Source: Voacanga thouarsii
Taxonomy: Eukaryota; Streptophyta; Magnoliopsida; Gentianales; Apocynaceae
Length of the DNA stretch: 64,000 nucleotides
Reading direction: 5' to 3'
Assembly (NCBI GenBank): GCA_026120185.1
Contig: JANUWF010003379.1
Location: 620,001-684,000 of the forward strand
Shown: piece by piece, positions 1 to 11,010 of the stretch
Layout: each line of letters starts with the position of its first letter
Position numbering within the stretch: position 1 is the first letter of the stretch
Program-made: the position numbers and the translations under genes
The notes under the pieces: generated by a model
Databases searched by the model: none
Told to the model about the DNA's origin: nothing
What the model saw: only the letters and a program-made list of their open reading frames with translations

Positions 1-1899
1 AACGACAGGAATCGCTTCGCCTTGCCCATTTGAAGAAGTTTCCGGTTGAAAACCCGCTAGCCTTCTACTTCGCCTTATTTGCATGAACACTAAACTTTCC
101 AACTCTCGAAATATTCCTCTGTCCAATCTCTAGTCGGTGAACACAATGGTGAAGAGGAACGGTTTCAAATCTCCTTGGTTCACTTGCTATTGATTAGCAA
201 AGAAAAACAAGAAGAAACAGAGAAGAGGAAGGCTTGAGAGTGAGAGAGTTACGCGAGTTTTCCAGAGAGGGACGTGAGTCTCATTTTGCTAGGGAGAAAT
301 TAGGGATTTTCTCTAACAGAGACTTGTTTATTGGTTAGCCAAAACTCGGTCTCTCATTATCTGATAAACATATCCCCGGGATATTATATTTCAAAACACC
401 CGGATGTTATCCTGAGAATCAGTTTGGCTTAATCCTAAACTCTTCTTAGCCGTATCTGGAAAAAACCCTAAGGTCCAAGCTATTGGGCCGGAAAAATATT
501 TATTATTTTTCTTGGACCCAAAAGGCCCAAAATAATAAATATTAATTATTTATTTCTTGAGCTTATATAAACAACCCAATAAATAATTAATGAGCCCAAA
601 TGAACCATAACAATTAACCTTTAATTATTTATTTCTTGGGCCTATATAAATAACCCAATAAATAATTAAACATTAATTATTTCTCCTAGTTTAAGCCCAG
701 GTTAATTTTCTAATTATTCATACTGGACCTAGGCCTTGAATAATTAATTAACCAATTAAACCAGATAATTAATTTCTCTCAACTCCTATTTTATTTATTT
801 ATTTATTTTATTCCAGTCTAATAATAAATTAGACTTTCTGAACAAAATAAAATAAAATAAAATCCTCTTCAACTGAGACCAATTCCTCAACCCAAAATTA
901 GTTAGGACTTACGGGCTATTCCGAGGACCAAAAAGACACATCGCCTTGGCTACTAAAATGACCAAAATACCTCTGCTATATAAATAATTGTATTTTACAT
1001 TTTAAATATTTTCTAATATCACCATAAAGAAATATTGACCCCAAAGACAATGTTGCATTAGCAAAGTCTCCGACCTACAGGTGAAATAACTAAAATACCC
1101 CTCTACACATCGCCGTACATTTAGAGAGGAAGAAGTGTACTAACACCCCTCTAAATGACATCTACCATCCTTAGGCTTCTAGTCCAATGATCCACGATTT
1201 CCTAGAGTATTTCCGCTTTCCAAGGGAGCTACCCTAAAGCAAACATCCAAGTCATGTTTCCCAGGGCCCTGGACATTTTAGACCATTCGGACAACCACAA
1301 GGGGCGATATAATGCAAAAACTATTTTGTATAAGTCTGTCTTAACTAACTAGTCACACATACCCAACATGCAAGTATATTGGCCCTACGATAGAACCTCA
1401 ACTATAGCAAATCAAAGTATATGCTTCCAGCTTCGCCAGACCACCAACTCATACTCAAGTCGTAGAGTACTAGTCCACGCTGTAGCGATAGTAGTCTAGG
1501 TTTCTATCATATAGTACTTTTAGAAACCGCTATTACAGGTCCTGTCCTACGTATTCGAAATACGCTTATATTATGAAGTGAGTGGACTACTCACTGGCTA
1601 AAGGTAAGCCATCCCCCATTTGAAATTCATAACATAATAACCTAAGCATGATGAGGTTCCCAGTCTCATCAATAGGTTAAGAACAAATGTTTATGTGTTA
1701 AATAACCCGTGATCTATACTTTACTGTGAAAGACCACCATTCACATTGATCACTTATTTAAACACAATGGGTCTGTTCCAAACAAAAATTGTGCACAAAC
1801 AAAAAGTAAATTCACAAATAATTTCTGAAAATAAATTCTTTTATTAAAATATTCGATTTTACATCAGAAACCTAGTCTAAAAGGGCATACAATCCAACA
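1..1899 (-). mobile_element. Copia-type LTR, family A, cut by the window edge
   Basis: On the minus strand the LTR begins at 1899 with TGTTGGATTG and runs leftward out of the window. It aligns along its length with the LTRs at 2204-4013 and 32509-34426: same 5' start, shared blocks around 900-1860, and a matching Leu/Asn-codon-free AT-rich middle. It is inserted at a CTACC site inside an older plus-strand LTR of the same family, whose tail resumes at 1900. The other end and the second TSD copy lie outside the window, so it may be a solo LTR or the LTR of a longer element. Confidence 0.8.
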
Positions 1900-2116
1900 C
1901 TACCCCGGTTCCACATATTCCGGTCCAGCCAATTCTTAAAACGAGGAAAAGAGGTAAATTTTTTTTAACCTCAGAATCAGTACAGAGAGCAATCGACGCT
2001 GACTAGGGTCGGAGCTAGCGCCGGCTTTGTTCGGTTCCCCTGTTCTTCAAATTTTCCAGTTTTGTTTTATTTTCGCTTCCGCTGCGTACTCTGTGTTTTC
2101 CCTTCTTAATCTTTCA
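1900..2116 (+). mobile_element. 3' tail of a family A LTR, opposite orientation
   Basis: This stretch matches the 3' end of the family A LTR, but on the plus strand. The reverse complement of about 2204-2440 gives the same sequence at roughly 75-80 percent by eye. It ends TTTCA at 2116, comparable with the TTTCA end of the solo LTR at 37032-38844. The rest of this LTR lies left of the nested minus-strand insertion and outside the window. Confidence 0.7.
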
Positions 2117-2203
2117 ATGAGATATTTAAATTTTAATAACAGTCTATTAGAGGTGCTAGAATCTAATATGGCTAATGGTATGGTTTACTTTAATCATTAT
2201 CCC
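2117..2203 (+). pseudogene. Caulimovirid-like fragment, part 1 (probable movement-protein region)
   Basis: The 87 bases between two LTRs read open on the plus strand, and the frame carries on in register beyond the solo LTR at 2204-4013. It is therefore the left part of the same coding segment as 4014-5250. It contains an Asn-Met-Ala-Asn-Gly stretch. The assignment to an endogenous pararetrovirus (Caulimoviridae) is by recalled resemblance to movement-protein-like sequences in plant genomes and depends on the larger right part. It is broken on both sides by LTR insertions and cannot be functional. Confidence 0.5.
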
Positions 2204-4013
2204 TGAAGGCGTGGAAAGTGGGAAAACATAGGCACGCAGTGGAAGCGAACATAAAAAACTGGAAAAATAAGAACAGGGATTCCAGGGCAAGGCCGGTGCC
2301 TGCTCCAGCTACCCTAGCCGGCGCTAGTTGCGCTCTGTCCCAATTCCGAGGTTTTAAAAATTTTACCTTTCCTTCTGGTTCTCAAAGGTGGCTGGACTGG
2401 AACATGCGCAACTGGGGTAGTTGTGTTGGTGGAAGCCTCTAGTGCGATTCTTGTAAGCCTCTTACTCTGCCTTTGCATGTATGTGAACGCCTAACTCTCA
2501 GTCTTCCAGTATATGGCTTGCCTAACTACCGTTTGGTGAACAACTAACAGGCTAGGGAATTTTTCTGGAAAGAGAAAGACGCCTGGCTATTCCACAGAGA
2601 AGAAGCCGTCTCTCTTGTGTGTCTGATTTACAATAACGTTGTTTTCAATCATCCTATTTAACCTAAATAAAAAACCTTAAATTAAACTGGATTTGGCCAT
2701 TGGACTCTTGGTTTAACTTATTGGACTTAATTAATTATTCTAGTTAGAACCAACTCAATGGCCCCAACAAATAATTAATTTTCCAGCCCAGATAAACCAG
2801 TCTAATTAAATAAGTCTAAATCAGTTTAGTCACAGGTTAATCCCTAATTATTCAAATTAGGCCAAAACCCTAAATAATTAATTAACCCACCAAACTAATT
2901 TAATTAATTCCCTCTCCATGGATCTTTATTTTATTCTAACCCAATAATTAAATCAAACTATTTAAATAAAATAAATTTCATTTAATTTAAAATCAATTCT
3001 TTTGCCCGTATTTAATTAGGACTCTCGCGGTCTATATCGGGGACCAAAAGACACACTGCCTTGGCTACTAAAATGACCAAAATACTCTTGTCATATAAAT
3101 AGTTGTATTTTATATTTTAAATATTTTCTAATATCATCATAAAGAAATATTGACCCCAAGGACAATGCTGCATTAGCAAAATCTCCGACCTATAGGTGTA
3201 ATAACTAAAATACCCCTTTATACATCACCGTACATTTAGAGAGGAAGAAGTGTACTAACACCTCTTTAAATGACATCTACCATCCTTAGGCCTCTAGTCC
3301 AATGATTTACGACTTCCTGAATTGTTTTCACTTTCCAAGGGAGCTACCCTAAAGCAAACATCTAAGTCATGTTTCCCAGTGCCCTAGATATTAGATTATT
3401 CAGACAACCACAAAGGGGCGATATAGTATAGAAACTATCTTGTACAAGTTTGTCTTAACTAACTAGTCACACATATCCAACATGCAAGTATATTGGCCCT
3501 ACGAAGAACCTCAATTATAGCATATCAAAGTATATACTTCCAGCTTCGTCAGACTATCAACTCATACTCAAGTCGTAGAGTACTAGTCCACGCTATAACG
3601 GTAATAATCTAGATTTCTACCATATAGTACTTTTAGAAACCACTACTATAGGTCATGTTCTACGTATTCGAAATATGCTTATGTCATGAAGTGAGTGGAC
3701 TACTCACTGGTTAAAGGTAAGCCATTCCCCATTTAGAATTCACAACATAATAACCTAAACACGATGAGTTTCCCATTCTTATCAATCGGTTAAGAACGAA
3801 TGTTTATGTGTTAAGTAACCCGTGATCCATACCATACTATGAAAGACCTCCATTTACATGAACCACTTACTTAAACACAATAGGTCTTTTCCAAACGTAA
3901 TTGTGCACACATAAAATTATAAATTCACAAACAATTTCTGAAAATAAATTCTTTTATTAAAATATTCGATTTTTACATCAGAAATCTAGTCTAAGAGGAC
4001 ATACATCCCAACA
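2204..4013 (-). mobile_element. Solo LTR, Copia family A
   Basis: A complete 1810-bp LTR on the minus strand, beginning TGTTGGGATG at 4013 and ending CA at 2204. Flanking 5-mers are ATCCC (2199-2203) and ATCTC (4014-4018), a TSD with one later change. No primer-binding site, polypurine tract or internal domain adjoins it, so it is a solo LTR left by LTR-LTR recombination. It is inserted in the caulimovirid-like segment. An open frame at 2218-2442 on the other strand starts at GTG and is only a shadow. Confidence 0.85.
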
Positions 4014-5250
4014 ATCTCAACTTCACTGTGGATCTCTCAGATCCTCATATTCTGAAAATGCTAACACTGAATATTCAAATAAAGAATTTAGATTTTGAAC
4101 TTGGATCTAAATCCCTTGGCCTTATTTATTGTGTTTATTACAAAGTAATGAAAACTACCATCAATCCAAAAATAAAGCAACAATATTTAGGTAATCCTTG
4201 ATAAACCTGTTTGTTAGAAACTAATTTTGAAAGATCAAACACTTTTGTTCCTCGATTTCTTAAATGGGATGATGTTCTTCATGATACAAAATGGAATTTT
4301 GAATATATCATTAATCCAAAAAAGCATTATGAATTGAACAAAATAGATTGGATCACTGAATCCTCTTCTGGAACTATTGAACTTGAATTCAGTGGAAAAT
4401 CCTTCTTTGTTGCTTCTTCATCTTCTTATTCTCAAAGACCTCTTTTTAGAACCTACAATACTTGGTTAAATAGTGTTGATTTTTCAGGGGAAGTTCCTAA
4501 AGTTAATTATGAAGATAATGTCAGTACAAAATCTTCAAGTCCAACCAAAACTAAAATGGAAATGCTTGCAACTTTAATGACAATTTCCTCCAATGATGAA
4601 TTTGAATTAGATAAAATATATTTAAAACAGTTATGGAATAGATCCTGTAATAAGTTAAAAATAGAATGGTATTTTGAAACATTACAACCTAATGAAAGAA
4701 TTAAATTAAGAGATAAATATTGCTTACTTAAAAAAATTCAGAAAACACTTAGATTTTTTTTATCGGTACGAATATTCAGAAAAATATAATCAATTAGAAT
4801 CAATAAATATGATAGCAGAAAAATGGTATATTGCTAAAAATGAAGTAAAAGAGTATGTACTTTCTCCCCCAGAAGAAATCAAAATCCCAATAGAAGGTCA
4901 TGTACTTAAGCCTCTCCTTTTAAAATAGAACATGTAGATAAATAAGGATATGTTACAAATAAAGATTTAAATAAAGTAATTCAGCAAAATAATTATACAA
5001 ATCAGATGCTTATTACTATGGCTAAAAAATTAGTATAATTAGATCAAAACACTACTGTTAGGGAAATAACTAGATTAAAACAATATGACCCAAAACAAGA
5101 TTTAGAAACAAACCCAAGCTTTAAACCAATTTTAAATGAAGATAAATCTATTAAACTGTCAAAAGATAGTTTTAAAATAGATAATGCTAATTTGGATATT
5201 TTACAAGATTTTGATCATGATACTTTTTTTTGCAATTTCAACAAATCTAA
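4014..5250 (+). pseudogene. Caulimovirid-like fragment, part 2 (movement-protein region and downstream)
   Basis: The plus strand reads open from about 4019, through a Leu-Ser-Asp-Pro-His stretch, past 4211 and on to about 4787. Around 4480-4560 there is a Ser-rich stretch. After 4787, frameshifts and stops break the frame, although an Asn-Asn-Tyr-Thr-Asn segment near 4990 and a Lys/Asp-rich tail to about 5225 are still readable in shifted frames. The layout resembles the movement-protein to capsid part of an endogenous pararetrovirus of the Caulimoviridae. No reverse transcriptase is present here. This is inference from recalled family features; a plant retrotransposon gag is the main alternative. 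The CACTA-like element abuts its right end. Confidence 0.55.
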
Positions 5251-5986
5251 TAGTTGGATTGTTAATTTGATATGTTTATCTTCAACAAATTTATTTTTCT
5301 TCTAATTAAACTTCTATCAAATATCCACTTTAGTTGGTACTTCGTTAGAATATTGGTAGGAAAAATATTCCTTTCCCTTTTTGCCAACATATTACCATCA
5401 GACATAGTTACCAACTACGCACATTTTATTAGTAATCTGTTGGTAAATATATTCTACTTTTTTACCAACATATTACTAATAGATTACCAATACAAATATT
5501 AACAACCAAATACACATAGTTGGTAATTTTGTTGGTAGCTTATTAGATATTGATTTACTATATTTCTAATGGATATTTTGGTTGATAATTTTGTTGGAAA
5601 AAAATTGATCATCATATTACTAACTATATTACCAATTTGAATATCTACCATTTATCCACTTCAGTTGATATCCGTTGATATTCCGCCGATAAATTAGCGG
5701 GAACAATATTCCATCCTTATTACTAACAGATTACCATCAGATATAATTACCAACTATTCTCATTTTGTTGGTAATCGATTGCTAAATATTTTTCCGCCTA
5801 TTTACCAATACATTTCCAATAGAAAAATCACAACAGCATGCACACAGTTGATAATTTGTTGGTAAGTAATTGAATTGAAATACATTCCACATTTATTAGA
5901 GATCTATTGGTAATTTTTTAGTAATTAGCAACAGAACTTGGTTTTTTGAGAATGCTCCATTGGTAATCAATCTTTTTTCTAGTAGT
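5251..5986. mobile_element. CACTA-type DNA transposon terminal fragment
   Basis: The region is filled with short repeats of TACCAAC/GTTGGTA and TTACCAA in both orientations, the subterminal repeat pattern of CACTA (En/Spm) elements. It ends TTTTTTCTAGTAG at 5974-5986, which on the other strand reads CTACTAGAAAAAA. This differs from the classic CACTACTAGAAAAAA end only by loss of the outermost bases. The opposite terminus and the transposase were not found, so this is a one-ended relic inserted at the edge of the MULE pseudogene. The open frame at 5272-5502 is not regarded as a gene. Confidence 0.6.
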
Positions 5987-6597
5987 TAATGGTATAATGC
6001 CCTGTAGCTAAAAATACAGTTGTTAACAGAATTCTTGGATGAGGGTCTCTTAGATGGCAGCTATTCAGGTAGATAACTTTTCTACAACCTCCAAAGACCT
6101 TTTCTCAGTGCAGCTAAAGATATACATCCTTTGAAATCTCCCATTTCCTTTGCTATTTGGGCTAGTCATTAATATTATTGTGTTATCGAAATTTAATCTT
6201 CTCAACTCCTTTATATAATCCTACAGCTTCATATGTACCAAAACTTATATTTGCCCTGAATAATGTCTTTTGCTCTTTGTCTAGCCCGATATACTTTATG
6301 CCTAGAAATATTGTAATTATGCTCTCTGTGCACCCTTTCAATAAACTCATCCACATCTACTCCTTTTGTTAATCTAAACTCCTCTAAATATCTCTTAGAC
6401 AACCAACCAGATAAGATATTCCTAGTATCAAACATCTTACCATAACTGTGCTTTGGTTGAATATTCCTTATCTAAAATGTATCTATCCTAACTTGCTTGG
6501 CTGTATTTATCATTAATGAATAGTTCTTTCCATCACATTTTGCACTCATTCTCAGCTTGTTAGCTAAAAAAAAAAATTCTTTAACCTCATCTTCTAC
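5987..6597 (-). pseudogene. MULE (MuDR-like) transposase, DNA-binding to early catalytic region
   Basis: On the minus strand a frame at 6435-6229 carries Leu-Ser-Lys-Arg-Tyr-Leu-Glu, then a Ser-Arg-His-Lys-Val-Tyr-Arg-Ala-Arg segment. This is the layout of the plant mudrA N-terminal DNA-binding region (W-x-A-K-x-Y-L ... Y-R-A-K). Upstream, 6435-6590 in the same direction reads Lys-Cys-Asp-Gly, as in the preceding FAR1/MuDR zinc-binding part. Downstream, 6180-5990 gives Phe-Gln-Arg-Met-Tyr and then, in another frame, Cys-His-Leu-Arg-Asp-Pro-His, matching the start of the MULE catalytic domain (G-C-H-L-K-G-P). Several frameshifts and stops are present. A Gypsy solo LTR splits it from its upstream part and a CACTA end truncates it. 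Confidence 0.75.
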
Positions 6598-9500
6598 TGT
6601 AAAACCCCACCACCTATGTACTCCAAAAAAGGGTTGGAATGTCGCTCTATCTTTAGGACCAGGAGTCTTTATAATTAGGTACTAAGAAAATTGAAAAGAA
6701 ATAAACGAAACATTATAACTGATCAAATACCTATATGAGTCTCAAAATAAAGAAACTAAATAAAATTTGCAAATAAAATATATCAACACAAGAAAGCAAT
6801 GTCTTCAAACTCTAAGTAAGCTCAACCTTGTTAATGCAGGATCTTCCTGAAAATATGGCATAAAAGGTGTGACAAAATTATTTCCCAGTAAGTCTTATGT
6901 GTGCACTTGTACAATTAAAGTTGTTTGATGAGATGTAGTTTTAAATATTTGGAAGTAATAATTACATGTCATTTCAGAACACTTTTAAAACATTGAGTAG
7001 TTGTTTAAAACTTTTACTCAAAAGATATTATACACTTTTAGAAATAACCATTCATAAAAAGTGGACTATGAAACCTTACATCATAACCTAAGGGCATGAA
7101 ACCTGGTATCATGACTAAGTACTGCAAAACCCTACATAGCAGTATAGTAGGTGATCAGTCCACTGAGTGAGATACTCTTCCATCTCTATACCCTAACTTA
7201 CCGATAGTCTATTTCTAAAAACAATCCACTTGGATTGAGTTGCTAGCTCGGACCTATCTGACTAACTAGTACTGATGTCTTATCCAAAAAGAGTTCATCT
7301 CCTAGACGTGGCTATCTACCGGAAGATTAGCTCTTAACTTTCAATTATTAGTACTAGCAGCCTTCTCTTATTGAGTACTCAACGTTTAATAATCCTGTTT
7401 GGGAACAATTCTCAATAACATTTTGTTATCTTGAATACACAATTATGGTTTAGTGTAATTTTGTTTGAAACTGTATTAAGTAAATTCAATATTTTGATCA
7501 AAATGATATTTAGATTAAAGAAAAAAATTGACCATGTTTGCATTTCAAGAATATAAACTTCTTTTGCCACAATATTAACAGCAATTGACTTGCAATAGAA
7601 TATTTGTGTGCAAATAATTTTATGCAAAGACTTACTTGATTTCTCACTTCAGTCAAATATTAATATTCTGAAGCCTTAGTCAAAAGAGCCCAGCCTCTTC
7701 TATAGAAAATGTAAGGTTTAATCACAATCTTACCCAACAACTCTTAAGATAAAAGTATAAGCATATAATGTCTCTACCCCACATAGTACTCCACTAGTAT
7801 GAACAATTCTTATTCAATACATATAATAGCATGTCAACAAATTGATCAACTTAGCATAAATAACACTTCAACATAAACAACTCTTATCCTTTAGTATTGC
7901 ATGCTATACAAGAAATCATAACTCATTGGTTTTAAAGATCATAATATGTATATTACATTATGAAGTCACACTTTAATCATATTTCAAATCTAAAAGTAAT
8001 CACGTAATGTCAATAGAGAATCCTCAAGTATCATAATGGTAAAACCTATCCATCAAATCATTTATAACAATCAAGCTCTTATACAAACATAAGCAATTTT
8101 TCTTCCTAAACATAACCAAATTGACCACATGATAATCATCATATATCCTCAAAGTAGAATCAACATATCTCAAATAATAAGGTATAACGTCATTCTTCCA
8201 TAAATTACAAGTATCACACATATCCATTTATATACATCTCTTCCTCCAAGCAACAACACAACAGGTCATCAAAAGATATCCTCAACACAAATAATCCTAG
8301 ATCATTATCTAACATAATTCTTATATAACTTCAGTTCATAAGATCAATAAAAGTTTAAGAGTTTCAAATATAATGATTACTTGATTGAAGATCGAGGTGT
8401 CTTGCTTGATGGTGATAATTGATATTCAAGAGACTTTGAGTACTTTAAGATTCTGACTTCAATCTCCTCCTAATTGTGAAAAAGATAGCCTTATCTTTGA
8501 TATTTGAAGAAGAATATTTTGAGTTTAATTGATGCTAAAATTCTGAGAGGAAGAGAAGAATTGGAAGTTCTTGATTGTTTGAGTAATTTGAAGTGACTCA
8601 AGGTGTTTGAGGGTGGTCGAAGATTGAAGATTTTCTTAGTATGTGTTTTTGGTATTCTTTGTGTTCTTGGAGTTTTGAGAGAAATGTAGAATGGTAGAAT
8701 AAAGGTTTGCTAATGTTTGGTTGTTTAGGAATGATAGTGACCAAATGAATGGTTTTTGTGTGGTGTTTTGGTTGCTTTGAGAGTCCTCAAGGATTTTTAG
8801 GAGCTTATTGAGGGTTTTTGAATTTGAAACTCCAAAGAATGGTTGAGAAAATAATGGTAGAGTAGTGAGTTGATGATGGTACCTAAGAGGAAGAGACGAA
8901 GAAAAGAAGCAAAATGAAAAGAAGAGATGAGAAATGTGGCTTGGTTAAGGAGGATTCGAAACTAGAAGAAAGAAGAGAGATGTTCGGGATCAAGGGGTGT
9001 TTTGGTTATAAGAGTTTTAGGGAAGCTTTAAATTTCATATTTGAAAGTTTGAAGAAGAAAAAAGGAAGCTAAAAGATAGGAGAACTTTAAGATGCTCTAA
9101 TGGAGGTATTCAGCTGCTCAAATAGAAGAAGAGAAGAAGAAGAATGCTTAGGCTGCCTAGGAGCCTGAGAGCTTTAGGAAAGAAAATGGAAGACATGTAG
9201 AAGAAGTTATGAGAGCATTCAGTTACTAAGTTAATGATAGAGAGTTGGTAGGGTTGAGAGTCTATAAGAGACATTTTAGGTGTTTAGTGTCATATTTGAA
9301 ATAATTGGAAAGAAAGGAAAAATAGAAAGAATTGAAGGTTTTTCATGGCGGTTGCTCAGCCTTCCATGATGGAAGAAGAAGATCTCGGCTAGCTTGGAGA
9401 CTAATAGAAACTAAAAGCAATCAAGGAGAGAAAGAAATGAACAAGGCTGGAAAAATTCTAGTTATTTGTAGGATAAATGAGTAGATATATTGTAGGGTGC

Positions 9501-10668
9501 GGTTGAGCTTTTGTTGTTTTTGAATTCAAAGGTTGAATAGAGAGTTTGGTGGCTAGAAATTATGAGGCTTTGGAGGGGCTGCCATGGAGAACTTGCCAGC
9601 TACCATGGTGAAGAAAAGAAGAAGAACAAAGTTCCTTGGTGGTTCTAATGTAAGAAAAAACTAGTAGAGGTAAGAAATAAGGTTGAAGAAGTTAAATAAA
9701 GACATTATGTTCTTTGGTATAGGAATCGAAGGAAATATGGCTACCTTGTACATATGGCATTGTGCATTTTGGTTTGAAAAAGGCTAGAACTTATGCAAGA
9801 GATAGGAGAAGGTGCAAGCCTTAGTTACGCACAAACCATGAAATATTAGTTTGCAAAATGGAAGAGTAGGAGCTTGGCCAAAATAGCTTTCGATCTTCAA
9901 GAAAAACATATCATTCGAATGCCTCTAGAAAAGGCCAAGAAAATTCAGCCTTCTAGCTAGAATTATGACCTAACTAAATGAGGTTTCATAAGAGATAAAT
10001 GTGGATTTTGAAAACCAAGGCTAATTCAAACTTTGATATTTAGAATTTCATGAAATTTTTCTCCTTTACCTTTCCTAAGTTTTGGGCAGCACACCCCTAA
10101 GGCTGGAATTTTGGAACCAAATAACTCACTTAAGAGTTTAAGACATGAGTACGAAAGTAGGAGAGTTTAAAAAGAATAGGGAGTTTGAATTCAAACTAGT
10201 TAAAATATAAATGAAGTTAGAAGCTTTAATTTAAATCTCTCATGACATCATCCTTAAGTTCAAGTATTGCAAGAAAAGCTTTCAAATTGAAAGGATAACA
10301 ACCAGCCATGAGGTTAGGAGTAGTAAAAATTAAAATGGTGTTGTTAAAATGGGATTTGAACTTAAGTCACTGGAAAACAAATCACTAAGTTTTAACCACT
10401 TAATCACAATAACTATTATGTCCAAAACATTCCCAAAAATACTCTTCACCATAATTCCATAGCCAATTCTATCTCCCAACCTTGTTAACACAAACTAAAA
10501 CCTTCTCAACACAAAATAAAATTCCTAATCATCATAAACACAACAAGAGCTCCATTAATCAATATAAGCACACATAAATGCATCATTAAATTCAGATGCT
10601 CATACGAAATGTCATGCAATGCAAGCCCTTCCCCTTATTCTAAGAGTAATTCTAGGTGGGGTTTTACA
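6598..10668 (-). mobile_element. Complete 4.07-kb Gypsy (Tekay-like) solo LTR
   Basis: Termini are TGTAAAACCCCACC at 6598 and its exact inverse GGTGGGGTTTTACA ending at 10668. Flanking 5-mers are TCTAC (6593-6597) and CCTAC (10669-10673), a TSD with one difference. The content matches, on the minus strand, the LTR starting at 61130 and the truncated copy at 26840-29126, which fixes the orientation and gives the full LTR length of this family. No internal domains remain. MULE transposase sequence continues on both sides, so the insertion went into the transposase gene. Frames at 7412-7627 and 8024-8227 inside it are not regarded as genes. Confidence 0.85.
10350..10408 (-). promoter_or_regulatory. 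tRNA-like A-box/B-box module in Gypsy LTR, copy 1
   Basis: On the minus strand a TAAGTGGTTAAAAC block is followed about 25 bases later by AAGTTCAAATCCC. These resemble the RNA polymerase III A box (TGGNNNAGNGG type) and B box (GGTTCRANTCC). The same arrangement occurs at the equivalent place in the two other LTR copies. It cannot fold as a complete tRNA. Confidence 0.4.
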
Positions 10669-11010
10669 CCTACAGTTGCTTTTAAGTGTTTTCTTTAACT
10701 ATTTTCTACAATTAAATGTTTATCACAACTTGAACTTTGGATCTTCCCCATCAATATCAACTCTAAACCTTTCATGTCTTGGTTTACACTATTTCCCCAC
10801 ACTTTCTTTCAAGTTATCTTGTGACTAGAAAGTAAATTCAGTCATTTGATAATCAGTTGACTCTTTTGAAATGGATATGCTTTCCCCTATAAAGATCCCA
10901 ACCTCCCTGATATTAACAACTACATTCCTTTTCTTTGTTGGTTGTGAACCTTTTCTTGAATTCTGACATTGTGTGCTTGGTTGTACCTCTTCTTCATTGT
11001 GATGTGTTTC
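10669..11010 (-). pseudogene. MULE transposase, segment upstream of the solo LTR
   Basis: Read on the minus strand, about 11010-10669 is nearly open, with two stops. It carries an Asp-Ile-Asp-Gly-Glu-Asp-Pro-Lys-Phe-Lys-Leu stretch just before the LTR. Plant mudrA proteins have a comparable block (D-x-x-N-P-x-F-x-x-G-M) immediately before the FAR1/MuDR zinc-binding domain. The domain continues at 6597 after the solo LTR, which supports one interrupted gene. Confidence 0.65.

Noticed and set aside
2218..2442. 74-codon frame as a gene
   Set aside because: It begins at GTG and lies entirely in the LTR, antisense to it.
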